DNA from: Paenibacillus_F sp047238265
GTDB taxonomy: Bacteria > Bacillota > Bacilli > Paenibacillales > NBRC-103111
DNA: 64,000 nucleotides
Assembly (NCBI RefSeq): GCF_047238265.1
Contig: NZ_JBDFMM010000001.1
Coordinates: forward strand, 1,612,001-1,676,000
Direction of reading: 5' to 3'
Below the pieces are notes generated by a model. The model was not told the origin of the DNA, did not search any database, and worked only from the letters and a program-made list of their open reading frames with translations. Below, piece after piece: positions 8,119-17,108 of this stretch. How positions within the stretch are numbered: position 1 is the stretch's first letter; each line of letters begins with the position of its first letter. The translations under genes and the position numbers were made by a program.

Positions 8119-8258
8119 ATGTATTCCTCCTTATCGATTATCCGAAAAGAACTGGAAATTCCAGCCCTCCCTATTATACCCTCGCGTTCGAGGGGTTGTC
8201 CAACCTTCTTGAGCCGAAAGGTCATGCGGAAGCGGTTCTCGGCAACCCCCAAATCGGC

Positions 8259-8264
8259 TATAAT
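8259..8264 (+). promoter_or_regulatory. -10 element before LysR gene
   Basis: TATAAT, 39 bases before the GTG start of the LysR regulator. The -35 region (GTTCTC) is weak, as is common for self-regulated LysR genes. Confidence 0.5.
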
Positions 8265-8302
8265 AGGTAGAGATGGAAGTACCTGCTATGGGGGAGGAAC
8301 AC

Positions 8303-9232
8303 GTGGAGTTACGACAACTGCAGTATTTCGTGAAAGTGGCCAGAAAACAGCATATGACGCAGGCGGCCGAAGAGCTTCACGTGGCCCAGTCTGCCGTAAG
8401 CCGGCAAATCCGCCAGTTGGAGGAGGAGCTTGGTGTACGCTTGTTTGTCCAGAAAGGCCGCAATCTGCAGCTGACTCCAGCGGGAAGGCTGTTTCTGAGC
8501 CGGGCGGAACACATTTTGACCGATTTGGAACGCGCGGTGGGGGAAGTCCGTGAATTTCTGGACCCCGAAGGCGGGGAGATCCGGGTCGGTTTTCCCCATA
8601 GCGTATCCGTTTCTATTCTTCCCGCGTTTATATCCCGCTTCAAGAAAGAACATCCCAACGTTAAATTCCGCTTAAAGCAGGGGACGTACACGAGTCTTAT
8701 TCGTGACGTTACGGAAGGCGAAATCGATCTTGCGATCATATCGCCGTGTCCGGAGACGCACGAGCTTGTGAAGGGAGAAGTGATGCTTACGGAGGAACTG
8801 CTGGCGGTGCTTCCGCCTAACCATGCGCTGGCCGGCCGCAAAAGCATCCGGCTGGAGCAGCTTAAGGAGGAGCCGTTTGTCATGTTCGGCGAGCAGTATT
8901 CGCTTCGTCCGATCGTTATGAACGCCTGCCTGAAGGCAGGGTTCGTGCCGAAGATCGAATTCGAGGGGGAGGAAACGGACACGATCCGCGGGCTTGTCGC
9001 AGCGGGGATGGGCGTTAGTCTTCTTCCCGAGCTGGCGCTGCGTTATTCGACGCATATCGAGCCGTGTGTAGTGAAGGTTGATCCGAAAGTGACGCGTACC
9101 GTAGGCGTTATCCGCCGCAGGGACGAGAAGCTTCCCCTCGTGACCGAGCTTTTCAGCCGGTTTCTGATGGAATTTCAGCCTGCCGCGGGTTTTAATCCGA
9201 GCAAGACCAAGGACGAATTGTATGAAAATTAG
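8303..9232 (+). CDS. LysR family regulator, GltC-like
   Basis: 309 residues from GTG 8303 (after GGGGGAGGAAC). The winged helix-turn-helix is at residues 1-60 (MELRQLQYFVKVARKQHMTQ, then VAQSAVSRQIRQLEEELG), followed by the effector-binding domain. Similarity to B. subtilis GltC extends through the C-terminus (GLVAAGMGVSLLPE, TRTVGVI). GltC activates glutamate synthase genes, but gltAB is not in this window, so the target is unknown. It is divergent from tpx with a 185-bp gap, and regulation of tpx or itself is possible. Confidence 0.88.
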   Translation: MELRQLQYFVKVARKQHMTQAAEELHVAQSAVSRQIRQLEEELGVRLFVQKGRNLQLTPAGRLFLSRAEHILTDLERAVGEVREFLDPEGGEIRVGFPHSVSVSILPAFISRFKKEHPNVKFRLKQGTYTSLIRDVTEGEIDLAIISPCPETHELVKGEVMLTEELLAVLPPNHALAGRKSIRLEQLKEEPFVMFGEQYSLRPIVMNACLKAGFVPKIEFEGEETDTIRGLVAAGMGVSLLPELALRYSTHIEPCVVKVDPKVTRTVGVIRRRDEKLPLVTELFSRFLMEFQPAAGFNPSKTKDELYEN

Positions 9233-9284
9233 CCCCTTATCGGCACCCCCTGCGGATAACGGCTGATTTTCCTCTTATAAACAG

Positions 9285-9320
9285 AAAAAAGCTTTCGTCG
9301 TTGAAGACGAAAGCTTTTTG
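9285..9320. terminator. Bidirectional terminator
   Basis: AAAAAAGCTTTCGTC, a 6-base loop and GACGAAAGCTTTTT form a perfect 13-bp or longer stem with A and T runs on both sides, between the convergent LysR and metallopeptidase genes. Confidence 0.93.
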
Positions 9321-9359
9321 AGTGTACAGCGAAAGCTGTGCCGAAATGTTACAGCCGCG

Positions 9360-10046
9360 TTAATCGTCGGAACGGCTGTTGAAAATCATGACATACTTAA
9401 CGAGCTCAAGCAGCGAGATAAGGGCCGCAGCCACATAAGTCAAGGCGGCCGCGTTAAGCACTTTGGCTACGCCCTGCTCTTCTTCGTTAGTGATAAAACC
9501 GCCTGCGATCATAAGCTCGCGGGCCCGGTTGCTGGCATTGAACTCGACCGGCAGGGTCACGAGCTGGAAAAGTACGGCGGCGGAGAAGAAGATGATACCC
9601 AGAAGAAGCAGAACATCAAACTGCTGAAAAATAAGGCCTGCGATAAGCAGAAGCGGAGCTACGCCGGAAGCGAAATTGACGACCGGGAACATCTTGTGGC
9701 GTGCAACCAGCATCGGATAATGTACCTGGTGCTGGATCGCGTGGCCTACTTCGTGACAAGCTACCGAAACGGCCGAGATGGTGCTCTCATAGTAGACAGG
9801 TTCGGAAAGACGCACCGTTCTGGAGATGGGATCGTAGTGGTCCGAAAGAGCTCCCGGAACCGGCTCGATCGGTACATCGTAGAGTCCTTCCGCATCGAGC
9901 ATGCGGCGGGCCGCCTCGTATCCGGTCATACCGGATTGAACGGGTACTTGAGACCACCGGTTGAACGTGCCGCGTACCCGGAACGAAGCCCATATGGATA
10001 AGCCGAATGCGATGAAAATAAGAAAATCCATAGGATGAAAAAACAT
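9360..10046 (-). CDS. yugP: YugP family zinc metallopeptidase
   Basis: 228 residues. An integral membrane zinc protease of the YugP/DUF965-like family. The HExxH motif is HEVGH at residues 98-102, flanked by an N-terminal membrane segment (residues about 6-22) and at least three more helices after it. The conserved LPVEFNASNRA follows the third helix, where the Glu is the probable third zinc ligand. The natural substrates are unknown. It is probably co-transcribed with the MerR gene 40 bp upstream. Confidence 0.9.
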   Translation of the reverse strand: MFFHPMDFLIFIAFGLSIWASFRVRGTFNRWSQVPVQSGMTGYEAARRMLDAEGLYDVPIEPVPGALSDHYDPISRTVRLSEPVYYESTISAVSVACHEVGHAIQHQVHYPMLVARHKMFPVVNFASGVAPLLLIAGLIFQQFDVLLLLGIIFFSAAVLFQLVTLPVEFNASNRARELMIAGGFITNEEEQGVAKVLNAAALTYVAAALISLLELVKYVMIFNSRSDD

Positions 10047-10086
10047 AGCTGCAGACCTCCAAAGTCAAGATAGTCGCGGGGATCCG

Positions 10087-10518
10087 TTACGTAAAGGGAC
10101 CTTTGCCGAGCAGGTAGAGCAGTGCTTCGACGCATGCGGCGGTAGGCTGAGTGATCAGATTATAAATCTTCTTAAGCTGATTCGGTTTTAACTGCTGAAT
10201 CATAGGATCAAGTTCCTTGATTTCTTTCTGCAGTTGGCCGAGCAGCACCTGATAGGATGTCAGCTTATCGGTCACATGTTCGTCGTGGGCCGCTTTGTCC
10301 AGTTTCAGCATCGTTGTACGGATTTCTTCCAACGTATATTTCTCTTTTTTCATTTCTTCAATACGTTTGAGCCGCAGCAAGGTTTCATCCGAATACAGGC
10401 GGTAATTGGTGTCCGATCTTTTCTCGGGATGAATCAGACCCAGCTTGGTGTAATAATCGATCGTCCTGGGGCTGACTCCCGCCAACCGGGACAATTCTCC
10501 GATTCTATGAAGCTTCAT
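10087..10518 (-). CDS. MerR family regulator
   Basis: 143 residues from the ATG at 10518 (MKLHRIGELSRLAGVSPRTI). The MerR winged helix is at residues 1-70 (TIDYYTKLGLIHP, NYRLYS), then a long dimerisation helix to about residue 115. The effector region is short and lacks the cysteines of metal-sensing members. The start is not certain: the strong AAAGGAGGGG site lies 17 bases before this ATG, and an in-frame ATG at 10560 would add 14 residues. It may control itself or the protease gene behind it. Confidence 0.82.
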   Translation of the reverse strand: MKLHRIGELSRLAGVSPRTIDYYTKLGLIHPEKRSDTNYRLYSDETLLRLKRIEEMKKEKYTLEEIRTTMLKLDKAAHDEHVTDKLTSYQVLLGQLQKEIKELDPMIQQLKPNQLKKIYNLITQPTAACVEALLYLLGKGPFT

Positions 10519-10742
10519 ATCCCCATGATTTGCCCCTCCTTTAAAATTTAATGTTCGCACGTATTTACCTCAGCCTAATGATACCCGATCCTAAACCGTA
10601 CAGTCAAACGTAATGCTTTTGACATTTTGATGAACATAAACATACATTACATATACATAACACATTATGATAATTAAATTAAAATTATTAGAAAATCCAT
10701 GGATTTTCACCTAAAAAATCATGGGAAAGTGAACAAAACCTA

Positions 10743-10772
10743 TTGTAATCCTGAGAAATGTTCGCGTATAAT
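10743..10772 (+). promoter_or_regulatory. Promoter of amtB operon
   Basis: TTGTAA, 18 bases and TATAAT, ending 52 bases before the amtB start. The region 10560-10740 upstream is very A+T-rich and holds no gene. Confidence 0.6.
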
Positions 10773-10790
10773 GACAATAATCAAACTGTA

Positions 10791-10807
10791 TGTTAATAAA
10801 TCTAACA
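10791..10807 (+). promoter_or_regulatory. GlnR/TnrA binding site
   Basis: TGTTAATAAATCTAACA matches the GlnR/TnrA consensus TGTNAN7TNACA exactly and is nearly palindromic. It lies about 20 bases after the -10 element, a position that suits repression by GlnR when nitrogen is plentiful. I found no second copy upstream that would suit activation. Confidence 0.82.
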
Positions 10808-10824
10808 CGAAAGGGCTGGTATCT

Positions 10825-12249
10825 ATGATTAAAAAGACACTGATCGGGTTAGCGCTGCTCAGTATGGTTTTCCCGACTCTGGCGTTTGCGGAAGGGCCGA
10901 CACCCGAACAATTGCAGGCCGCTATCAACTCGGTGTGGGTGCTGGTCGCCGCTATGCTGGTCGTCTTTATGCAGGCCGGTTTCGCTCTGCTGGAAGCAGG
11001 CTCGACCCGGATGAAAAATGCCGGTCACGTGGCGGGTAAAACCATTCTTACTTTCGGAATCTGCGCAATCGCATTCTGGGCGTTCGGTTTCGGTCTTGCC
11101 TTCGGAGACGGGTCCGGATTGTTCAACAACAACCTGTTCGGTCTGACCGGTTTTTTCATGGACGGGGTCAACGCCGACGCATTCGTTTCCCTGAGCGCTT
11201 CGGATGTTCCGATCACGATCAAGTTTTTATTCCAGTTGGCCTTTGCGGGTGTTTCCCTCGCAATCGCGTGGGGAGGCTTCGCCGAACGCGCCAAGCTGCC
11301 GGTTTACTTTATTTTCGGCCTGCTTTTCACCGTGGTGATTTATCCGGTCGTGGCTCACTGGGTGTGGGGCGGAGGCTGGCTGTCCAAAATCGGCATGCAG
11401 GACTTTGCGGGCTCCACGGTTGTGCATCTGCAGGGAGCCACTGCCGCACTGGTGGCAACCATCCTTCTGAAACCGCGTATCGGAAAATTCAATAAAGACG
11501 GCTCACCCAATAAGATCCCGGGACACAACCAGGTGCTTTCCGTGCTTGGCGTCATCATCATCTGGATCGGATGGTTCGGGTTTAACCCGGGCAGCACGCT
11601 CAGCGCGATGGGAGACGGGTTCTTCGGCTATATCGCCCTGACGACTAACCTCGCGGCGGCGGCGGGCGGCGTGGCCGCTATGGTGGTGTCGTGGATTTAT
11701 TTCGGCAAATCCGATATACCGAGCATGCTGAACGGAGTGCTCGCGGCACTAGTCGCGATTACGGCTTCCTGCGCCTTCGTTACGCCTCTGGCGTCGATCG
11801 CTGTCGGAGCCATTGCGGGAGGAGTCACTTTCTTTACGGCGATCTGGTTCGAAAAGAAAGGCATCGACGATCCGGTCTACGCATTTTCCGTGCACGGGAT
11901 CGCGGGGATTTGGGGCACGCTGTCCACAGGGTTTTTCGCCACGCCGGAGCTGGCCAAAACGGTCAACGTAGGCGGAGCGGGCTTGTTCTACGGGGGCGGT
12001 TTTCAACAGCTGTGGGTGCAATTTATCGGAGTTGCGGGCGCACTGATCTTCGTTCTTGCCATTTCTTTCATCGTTCTCGGACTGATTAAGGTGACGACGG
12101 GATTGCGCGTTACGGAAGAAGAAGAAATCATGGGACTGGATCTGGCAGAGCACGGGACTTACGGGTATCCGGAGCAGATGAATCACGCTATCGAAGCGCA
12201 CTCATCGGCAAAACAGTCCAATGAAGGCGGCCGTTCGGTACCGGTTTAA
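10825..12249 (+). CDS. amtB: Ammonium transporter AmtB
   Basis: 474 residues. A trimeric membrane channel for ammonium uptake. An N-terminal signal-like segment ending PTLAFAEG precedes eleven helices. The pore histidines lie in VVAHWVWGGGW and FSVHGIAGIWGT, and the signature region is complete. ATG 10825 follows AAAGGGCTGG. The usual partner gene glnK (PII) is not adjacent; a GlnD-like nucleotidyltransferase gene follows after 42 bases instead. A GlnR/TnrA site in the leader indicates nitrogen control. Confidence 0.96.
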   Translation: MIKKTLIGLALLSMVFPTLAFAEGPTPEQLQAAINSVWVLVAAMLVVFMQAGFALLEAGSTRMKNAGHVAGKTILTFGICAIAFWAFGFGLAFGDGSGLFNNNLFGLTGFFMDGVNADAFVSLSASDVPITIKFLFQLAFAGVSLAIAWGGFAERAKLPVYFIFGLLFTVVIYPVVAHWVWGGGWLSKIGMQDFAGSTVVHLQGATAALVATILLKPRIGKFNKDGSPNKIPGHNQVLSVLGVIIIWIGWFGFNPGSTLSAMGDGFFGYIALTTNLAAAAGGVAAMVVSWIYFGKSDIPSMLNGVLAALVAITASCAFVTPLASIAVGAIAGGVTFFTAIWFEKKGIDDPVYAFSVHGIAGIWGTLSTGFFATPELAKTVNVGGAGLFYGGGFQQLWVQFIGVAGALIFVLAISFIVLGLIKVTTGLRVTEEEEIMGLDLAEHGTYGYPEQMNHAIEAHSSAKQSNEGGRSVPV

Positions 12250-12291
12250 TGAGCCCGTCCCGGACCCGACTCATCTAAGGAGATAATCGTC

Positions 12292-13416
12292 ATGGAACTG
12301 ACAATCGGCTCGGCCTGGCAGATGCTTCGCACTCGGATCAACCGTGCCGAAGGTTCGGATGAACTGGCTTTGATCCGCGCGGATATGCAGGATTTGTTCA
12401 GTAAAGAATCCGGCGGGGGAACGACGGTTTTAATGTACAAGGAGCTGAACTTTACACACGATACCCTGATCCGGAAAATGGTTTCATTGGCGGAAAACCG
12501 CCTGGCGGCGGAAGGAGCGGGGGAGCGCCCGCTCCCTTACGCGTTCCTGCTTATGGGAAGCGGCGGACGGGAGGAACAGACGCCGTGGAGCGACCAGGAC
12601 AACGGACTGGTATATGAAGATCCGCCGGAAGGGATGGAAGCTGCGGCGGACGGATATTTCAGCAAGCTGGCACAGCTTATCCGCCAAGGCTTGGAGCTGG
12701 CAGGATACCCTCCGTGCACGGGGAGGGTGCTTGCCGAGAACTCGATGTGGAGAAGAAGCGAGTCCGGCTGGAAAGAACAGCTCGGCGGCTGGTTTGCGGA
12801 GCCCGTTTGGGAAAATGTCCGTTATTTGCTGATCGCGGCTGACTTGAGATGTGTATACGGCAGCGAAGTTCTGGCAGAAAGGCTTAAACAGGCCTTCCTG
12901 GAGACCATTTCCCGCAGCCCCGGACTGCTTCAGCCGCTGCTGGCTAACACACTGCACCACAAAGTGCCCATGGGCCTCCTGGGGCGTCTGGTGACGGAGC
13001 GGTATGGACCTTACGCGGGAGGTGTAGACATCAAATACGGGCTTTATATCCCGCTGGTGAACGCGGTTCGTCTGCTGGCCCTGGAGAATGGCGTATCCCA
13101 CTCCTCTACTCTCAAAAGAATAACAGCGCTCATGGAAAGAGGGGCTCTCTCGGAAGAGGCCGGCACCGCTTGCCGCGAAGTGTTTCTGAGCTCAATGAAA
13201 ATGAGACTGATGACGCCTTTTTACAGGAAAAACGGACATTTCGCGACTGTGGGCATACTGCCAGCCGAGAAGCTGACCCGCGAATGCCGGAAGGAACTGA
13301 AAAACGGCCTTAAATTCGGCAGATCGCTTCAGCGGAAGGTTGTCCGGAAGGTGCGGGATTCCGCGAAAGGCAGGGTTGCTTCCGAAGGCAAGCCGCGCGG
13401 TTATGCCGGGCAATAG
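12292..13416 (+). CDS. DUF294 nucleotidyltransferase-like protein (GlnD-like)
   Basis: 374 residues. Residues about 75-110 carry a Pol-beta-type nucleotidyltransferase motif, GSGGREEQTPWSDQDNGLVY, with the metal-binding DQD; the C-terminal half matches the all-helical DUF294_C. Related domains occur in the PII uridylyltransferase GlnD and in CBS-nucleotidyltransferase proteins. ATG 12292 follows TAAGGAGAT. It lies 42 bp behind amtB and 20 bp before an exonuclease gene, so the three are probably one operon. A role in nitrogen signalling is inferred from position only; the substrate is unknown. No CBS domains are present. Confidence 0.85.
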   Translation: MELTIGSAWQMLRTRINRAEGSDELALIRADMQDLFSKESGGGTTVLMYKELNFTHDTLIRKMVSLAENRLAAEGAGERPLPYAFLLMGSGGREEQTPWSDQDNGLVYEDPPEGMEAAADGYFSKLAQLIRQGLELAGYPPCTGRVLAENSMWRRSESGWKEQLGGWFAEPVWENVRYLLIAADLRCVYGSEVLAERLKQAFLETISRSPGLLQPLLANTLHHKVPMGLLGRLVTERYGPYAGGVDIKYGLYIPLVNAVRLLALENGVSHSSTLKRITALMERGALSEEAGTACREVFLSSMKMRLMTPFYRKNGHFATVGILPAEKLTRECRKELKNGLKFGRSLQRKVVRKVRDSAKGRVASEGKPRGYAGQ

Positions 13417-13436
13417 GAAGGGAAAGGAGTAAAACG

Positions 13437-14165
13437 ATGAAAGAGAGCGGTCCCGGCGGCGGTATGTGGAGGCTTTACAAGATGGGCGGACTGACCCCGG
13501 CGATTACATCGGTGTTTAACCCGCGCAATGCCCAGCAGATGGCGTTTATCCGCCAGCTTCTGAAGGATCAGCGCAGACACTCGCTGCTGGACACACATCT
13601 GCACAATCTCAAAGTGGTTGTTTTTGATCTGGAAACAACGGGCTTCTCCTCGTCGGCGGACGAGATCATTTCGATCGGCGCGGTATCGATGACCGGGAAC
13701 CTGCTCGAAGAAAAGACGTTTTACACCCTCGTGAATCCCAACCGGCCGATTCCCCCACATATCGAAGAACTGACGGGAATCCGAACGGCGGAGACGGCCG
13801 AAGCGCCGGACCTGATTTCAGCCCTGCGTGAATTTTTCGAGTTTGTCGGCGCGAGGGTTTTGCTGGCGCACGGCTCGGCCCATGACAGAGCGTTTTTGAA
13901 TGCGGCGCTCTGGAAAACTTCCAAAGTCAGCCTCTCCCACCGTGTATTGGATTCGATGATGGTGGCCAAATGGCTGATGCCCCGGCGTAAAGAGTATACC
14001 CTCGATTCTTTGCTTGAGGCTTACAAGCTTCCTGTACTGAGAAGACATCACGCACTGGACGACTCTCTGATGACCGCCGAGTTGTGGAAGAAGTTTCTGG
14101 AAGACATCCGTGAAATGGGCGTGGATACGCTTGGCGATCTGTATGCGCGGCTCAGTAAAACTTAG
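13437..14165 (+). CDS. DEDDh exonuclease (DnaQ-like)
   Basis: 242 residues. A 3'-5' exonuclease domain occupies residues about 58-225: motif I DLETTG (D64, E66), motif II in LLAHGSAHDRAF, and motif III HHALDD, all catalytic acids and the histidine present. The N-terminal 55 residues are an extension rich in Arg and His. ATG 13437 follows GGAAAGGAG. As the last gene of the amtB-DUF294 unit it is an unexpected companion of an ammonium transporter. DNA repair or RNA trimming are possible; it is too short to be a polymerase subunit. Confidence 0.88.
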   Translation: MKESGPGGGMWRLYKMGGLTPAITSVFNPRNAQQMAFIRQLLKDQRRHSLLDTHLHNLKVVVFDLETTGFSSSADEIISIGAVSMTGNLLEEKTFYTLVNPNRPIPPHIEELTGIRTAETAEAPDLISALREFFEFVGARVLLAHGSAHDRAFLNAALWKTSKVSLSHRVLDSMMVAKWLMPRRKEYTLDSLLEAYKLPVLRRHHALDDSLMTAELWKKFLEDIREMGVDTLGDLYARLSKT

Positions 14166-14201
14166 GATCTAAAAAATAATGATCATAAAGGCGCGTAAAC
14201 G

Positions 14202-14252
14202 AACAAAGCAAGCAGGATTGCGGAAAGCCGCGAGTACCTGCTTGCTTTGTTT
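14202..14252. terminator. Terminator of amtB operon
   Basis: A perfect 15-bp stem, AACAAAGCAAGCAGG against its complement at 14237-14251, with a loop of about 20 bases. Its T-run is short (GTTTGG), but it separates two convergent units. Confidence 0.75.
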
Positions 14253-14255
14253 GGT

Positions 14256-14906
14256 TCATAACGCTTCTACATAAAGCGGGATTGTACGGAGCGTTGAGAG
14301 ACTTGGTGTTTGATCGGTCCCGTCAGACGGAATCCTTGCCTCACGCTGTTCAATCCGGTCGGGCCAGCCCGTGCCGGAGGGACTGCCAATTGCGATCTGC
14401 CCCGCAGCGGCCTTACCGGCGGGTACAGACGTTCCCGATGGGACGGGCGAAGCACCGTTACCGCTCTCCTGCGGTTCCTCCCAAGCGTAAACTGCGATCC
14501 GGGGGACGGGACGCTCGAGGGAGACAATCCAGAAAGAGGCCACCTCCGGCCACAGCCTAAAGGCTGAAATGTCTTCGAGAGACGGCGTAGCGGGCGTACG
14601 GGGGTGGGAGTGGAACAGTCCCAGCAGTACGGGAGCTTCCGAAGCCTCTGCCCGCCGGTCATTTCCTGCTTTTCCGCCGCCTAAATGAATCATAATATCG
14701 GAGGGAGACATACGGAAAGAACGGGAGGGGCGCTCCGAAACATTCGGAACCCACACAAAAGAGGAGACATAGGCGGTCTGTCTGCGAATTTTGCCATAGA
14801 CGAATCCGCACGCTTCTTCACCGGGAAATTTACCGAAACGCTCCAGCCACTCCGCGTACAGGGATGGGCTTACTTTGATTTCGGTTAACCGTTTCACGTT
14901 CATCAT
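14256..14906 (-). CDS. JAMM/Mov34 family metallopeptidase
   Basis: 216 residues. The JAMM zinc-isopeptidase signature is complete: E31 in EACGF, then H99 and H101, S109 and D112 in HSHPRTPATPSLEDISAF. Residues about 155-205 form a low-complexity segment rich in Gly, Ser, Pro and Ala that is absent from the compact M67 peptidases, before a short final strand. Bacterial members process ubiquitin-like sulfur-carrier fusions or act alone; no thiS/moaD-like gene is near, so the substrate is unknown. It is probably transcribed alone. Confidence 0.87.
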   Translation of the reverse strand: MMNVKRLTEIKVSPSLYAEWLERFGKFPGEEACGFVYGKIRRQTAYVSSFVWVPNVSERPSRSFRMSPSDIMIHLGGGKAGNDRRAEASEAPVLLGLFHSHPRTPATPSLEDISAFRLWPEVASFWIVSLERPVPRIAVYAWEEPQESGNGASPVPSGTSVPAGKAAAGQIAIGSPSGTGWPDRIEQREARIPSDGTDQTPSLSTLRTIPLYVEAL

Positions 14907-14945
14907 GCGCTAATTATAGCGAAATCCCATGCCGCACTCAACGGA

Positions 14946-16250
14946 TCAGCTGATTTTTCCCTGCGGCTTAACAAGGAAAAACACGAGAAGAAGCGTCACG
15001 CCGGCCAAAGAGGCGACGGTAATAAAAATGAGCCGGTCGGATTTATCCATCAGCCAGCCGAAAATGGGCGGACCGAAGGCCACACCGATGAACCGGAGGC
15101 TGTTGTAAATGGACGTGATCATACCGCGTTCGCTTTTTTCCACGGATCCGGTGATCATCGTGTTGAGACAGGGGAGTAGCAGCCCGGTACCGATAGCGCT
15201 CAGGGTAAGCAGCCCGATAAACAGATACAAGTTCTGGAAAGCGAAAATCGTGGATGCCAGGGAGAGCGTCATCGTTAACAGGCCGATGTTGATCAGCCAG
15301 CGCATCAGGGTGCCGTTTTTCTTGATCAGAGCTCCGGTTGTGTAAGAGGTAATGACCATGCCCAGAAGCGGAATTGCCAGGATGAGCCCTTTTTTGACGC
15401 CATCAATATTGTAGGGAGGCTCTTCCAGGATGTTGGACAGATAAAACAAGACGCCGAACAAGATAAAAAGCGCAAGTGAGCCCGCGAAAAACGAAGTGAT
15501 CAGCCAGCGTCCCTTATCTTTCAGAATGGTCCCGATTTTGTGAAGATAAGGCTTCAGCTTCGTCGGTTCCTTCTTGCTTTTAGGTTCGTGAATGAGAAAC
15601 ATCATGGCCAGCAGGGCCAGAACACAAAAGACGGGAAAGGCGAAAAAAGGCATATACCAGACGATAAGGGCAAGCAGAGAACCGAGGATGGGACTGAGCA
15701 CCTTGCCGAACCCGTTGGATGCTTCCGTCAGGCCAAGGGCTTTGCTCTCCGTTCCCCCTTTATATAAATCGCCGACGAGCGCCATCGCGATGGGGGCCGT
15801 TCCGGCTGCGCCGATTCCTTGAATGGCTCTGGCTATAATCAGGATCGTATAGGATTTCCAGATGGCTCCGAACGCCGCTAAAACTCCGGCCGCCCCATAA
15901 ATAATTAAAGACGGGATGATCACCGATTTCCTTGTAAACCGGTCGGATAAATAGCCCGAGATAGGGATGATCAGTCCTGCGGTTATCGAAAACAGAGTGA
16001 TGACCAGACTGCTCTGGAATTGGGTAATGCCCAGTTCGGTCTCCAGTTGGGGGAGAATAGGGACCAGCATCGAGTTGCCGAGCACCAGCACCAGCGGTAC
16101 GGTTGCAATAGCCATAAATTCGAGAAGCCGGCCTTTGCCGCCGCCTTCTTGTTTGCCGCCTTCAGCCGTCTGTTCGGCGGTAAACTGATAGTCGTCGTTC
16201 TGATCACTCTCGAAAATGATGTCAAGCCCTCGGGATTTCGATTTTTCCAT
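14946..16250 (-). CDS. MFS transporter, drug-efflux type
   Basis: 434 residues with a hydrophilic N-terminal 40 residues and twelve predicted helices. The MFS loop motif GYLSDRFTRKSVI lies between helices 2 and 3, and RAIQGIGAAGTAPIAMALVGD in helices 4-5 is the motif of proton-coupled antiporters. It is probably a multidrug or metabolite exporter of the 12-helix class; the substrate is unknown. It stands alone, 40 bp after the peptidase gene start on the same strand. Confidence 0.87.
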   Translation of the reverse strand: MEKSKSRGLDIIFESDQNDDYQFTAEQTAEGGKQEGGGKGRLLEFMAIATVPLVLVLGNSMLVPILPQLETELGITQFQSSLVITLFSITAGLIIPISGYLSDRFTRKSVIIPSLIIYGAAGVLAAFGAIWKSYTILIIARAIQGIGAAGTAPIAMALVGDLYKGGTESKALGLTEASNGFGKVLSPILGSLLALIVWYMPFFAFPVFCVLALLAMMFLIHEPKSKKEPTKLKPYLHKIGTILKDKGRWLITSFFAGSLALFILFGVLFYLSNILEEPPYNIDGVKKGLILAIPLLGMVITSYTTGALIKKNGTLMRWLINIGLLTMTLSLASTIFAFQNLYLFIGLLTLSAIGTGLLLPCLNTMITGSVEKSERGMITSIYNSLRFIGVAFGPPIFGWLMDKSDRLIFITVASLAGVTLLLVFFLVKPQGKIS

Positions 16251-16433
16251 GTGGTTGACCTCTCTTCTGACTTGGTACGGATAGGGTTTCCCCGGGTCGG
16301 AAGATCATACTATTTAAGCCGTTCATAATGTTGGAATCGGATAAAGTTGGGGATACTGACCGTGTATGTACCTGATTTTGAGCTTCCCGTGTGATAGAAT
16401 AAAAAGCGAATGATGCGGAAAAGAGGGCTGAAT

Positions 16434-16970
16434 TTGAAACGGAATGCAGCGATTCTGGCCATCGTGTTTCTTCTGGCCGCGGCAATACTTGTGCAAATGG
16501 GCAAAAAAGACGAAAAACAAACGGCTGCGCCTACCCAAACGGGACCCCGGCCGGGCATGCTTGTGCCTTCCTTCAGCCTGCCTGACTTGGAGGGTAAGCT
16601 TTACGAGGTCGGTGGAGCGCGTGATAAGCCGCTTATTTTGAATTTTTGGGCATCCTGGTGCGGACCGTGCAAGATGGAAGTGCCGGATTTGATTGATCTT
16701 CAAACAAAATACGGGGACAAAGTGGACCTGGTGGCGATAAATGTTACGAGTCAGGATGACGAGCAAAAGGCGAGGGCTTTCGCCAAGGAGTACGGCATCA
16801 ATTTTCCGGTGCTGCTCGATGAGCCCGGTAAAGTTTCGGAATCGTTCAAGTTCCTGGCCATCCCGACGAGCTTTCTCGTAGACAGAAACGGAGTCGTTCA
16901 AGAAGTGGTAAACCTTCTTCCGAAGGCGGAATGGGAGAAGAAAATCAAGGCTTTGATTAAGGCGAGCTAG
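16434..16970 (+). CDS. TlpA/ResA-like membrane-anchored thioredoxin
   Basis: 178 residues from TTG 16434 (after AGAGGG); an ATG at 16410 would add eight residues but has no binding site. One N-terminal membrane anchor (residues about 4-20) is followed by an extracytoplasmic AhpC/TSA-Redoxin fold with WCGPC and the cis-proline loop IPTSFLVD. ResA-type proteins reduce apocytochrome c or other exported disulfides. No cytochrome c biogenesis genes are adjacent, so the client is unknown. Confidence 0.88.
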   Translation: MKRNAAILAIVFLLAAAILVQMGKKDEKQTAAPTQTGPRPGMLVPSFSLPDLEGKLYEVGGARDKPLILNFWASWCGPCKMEVPDLIDLQTKYGDKVDLVAINVTSQDDEQKARAFAKEYGINFPVLLDEPGKVSESFKFLAIPTSFLVDRNGVVQEVVNLLPKAEWEKKIKALIKAS

Positions 16971-17019
16971 AAGGTAAGGGAATCTGAGGCGTTTAATCCC
17001 GTCACGATTTTTCGCAACG

Positions 17020-17092
17020 CAAAAAAAGCCCCGTTTCGGATCCGTGTGTAAAGGCCAGGCTGGCCGGCACGGCAGAAACGGGGCTTATCTTT
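17020..17092. terminator. Bidirectional terminator
   Basis: AAGCCCCGTTTC (17026-17037) pairs with GAAACGGGGCTT (17075-17086). The loop holds a second small hairpin (GGCCAG/CTGGCC). It separates convergent tlpA-like and cimA genes. Confidence 0.82.
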
Positions 17093-17108
17093 GTGTAAGG
17101 TATATTAA

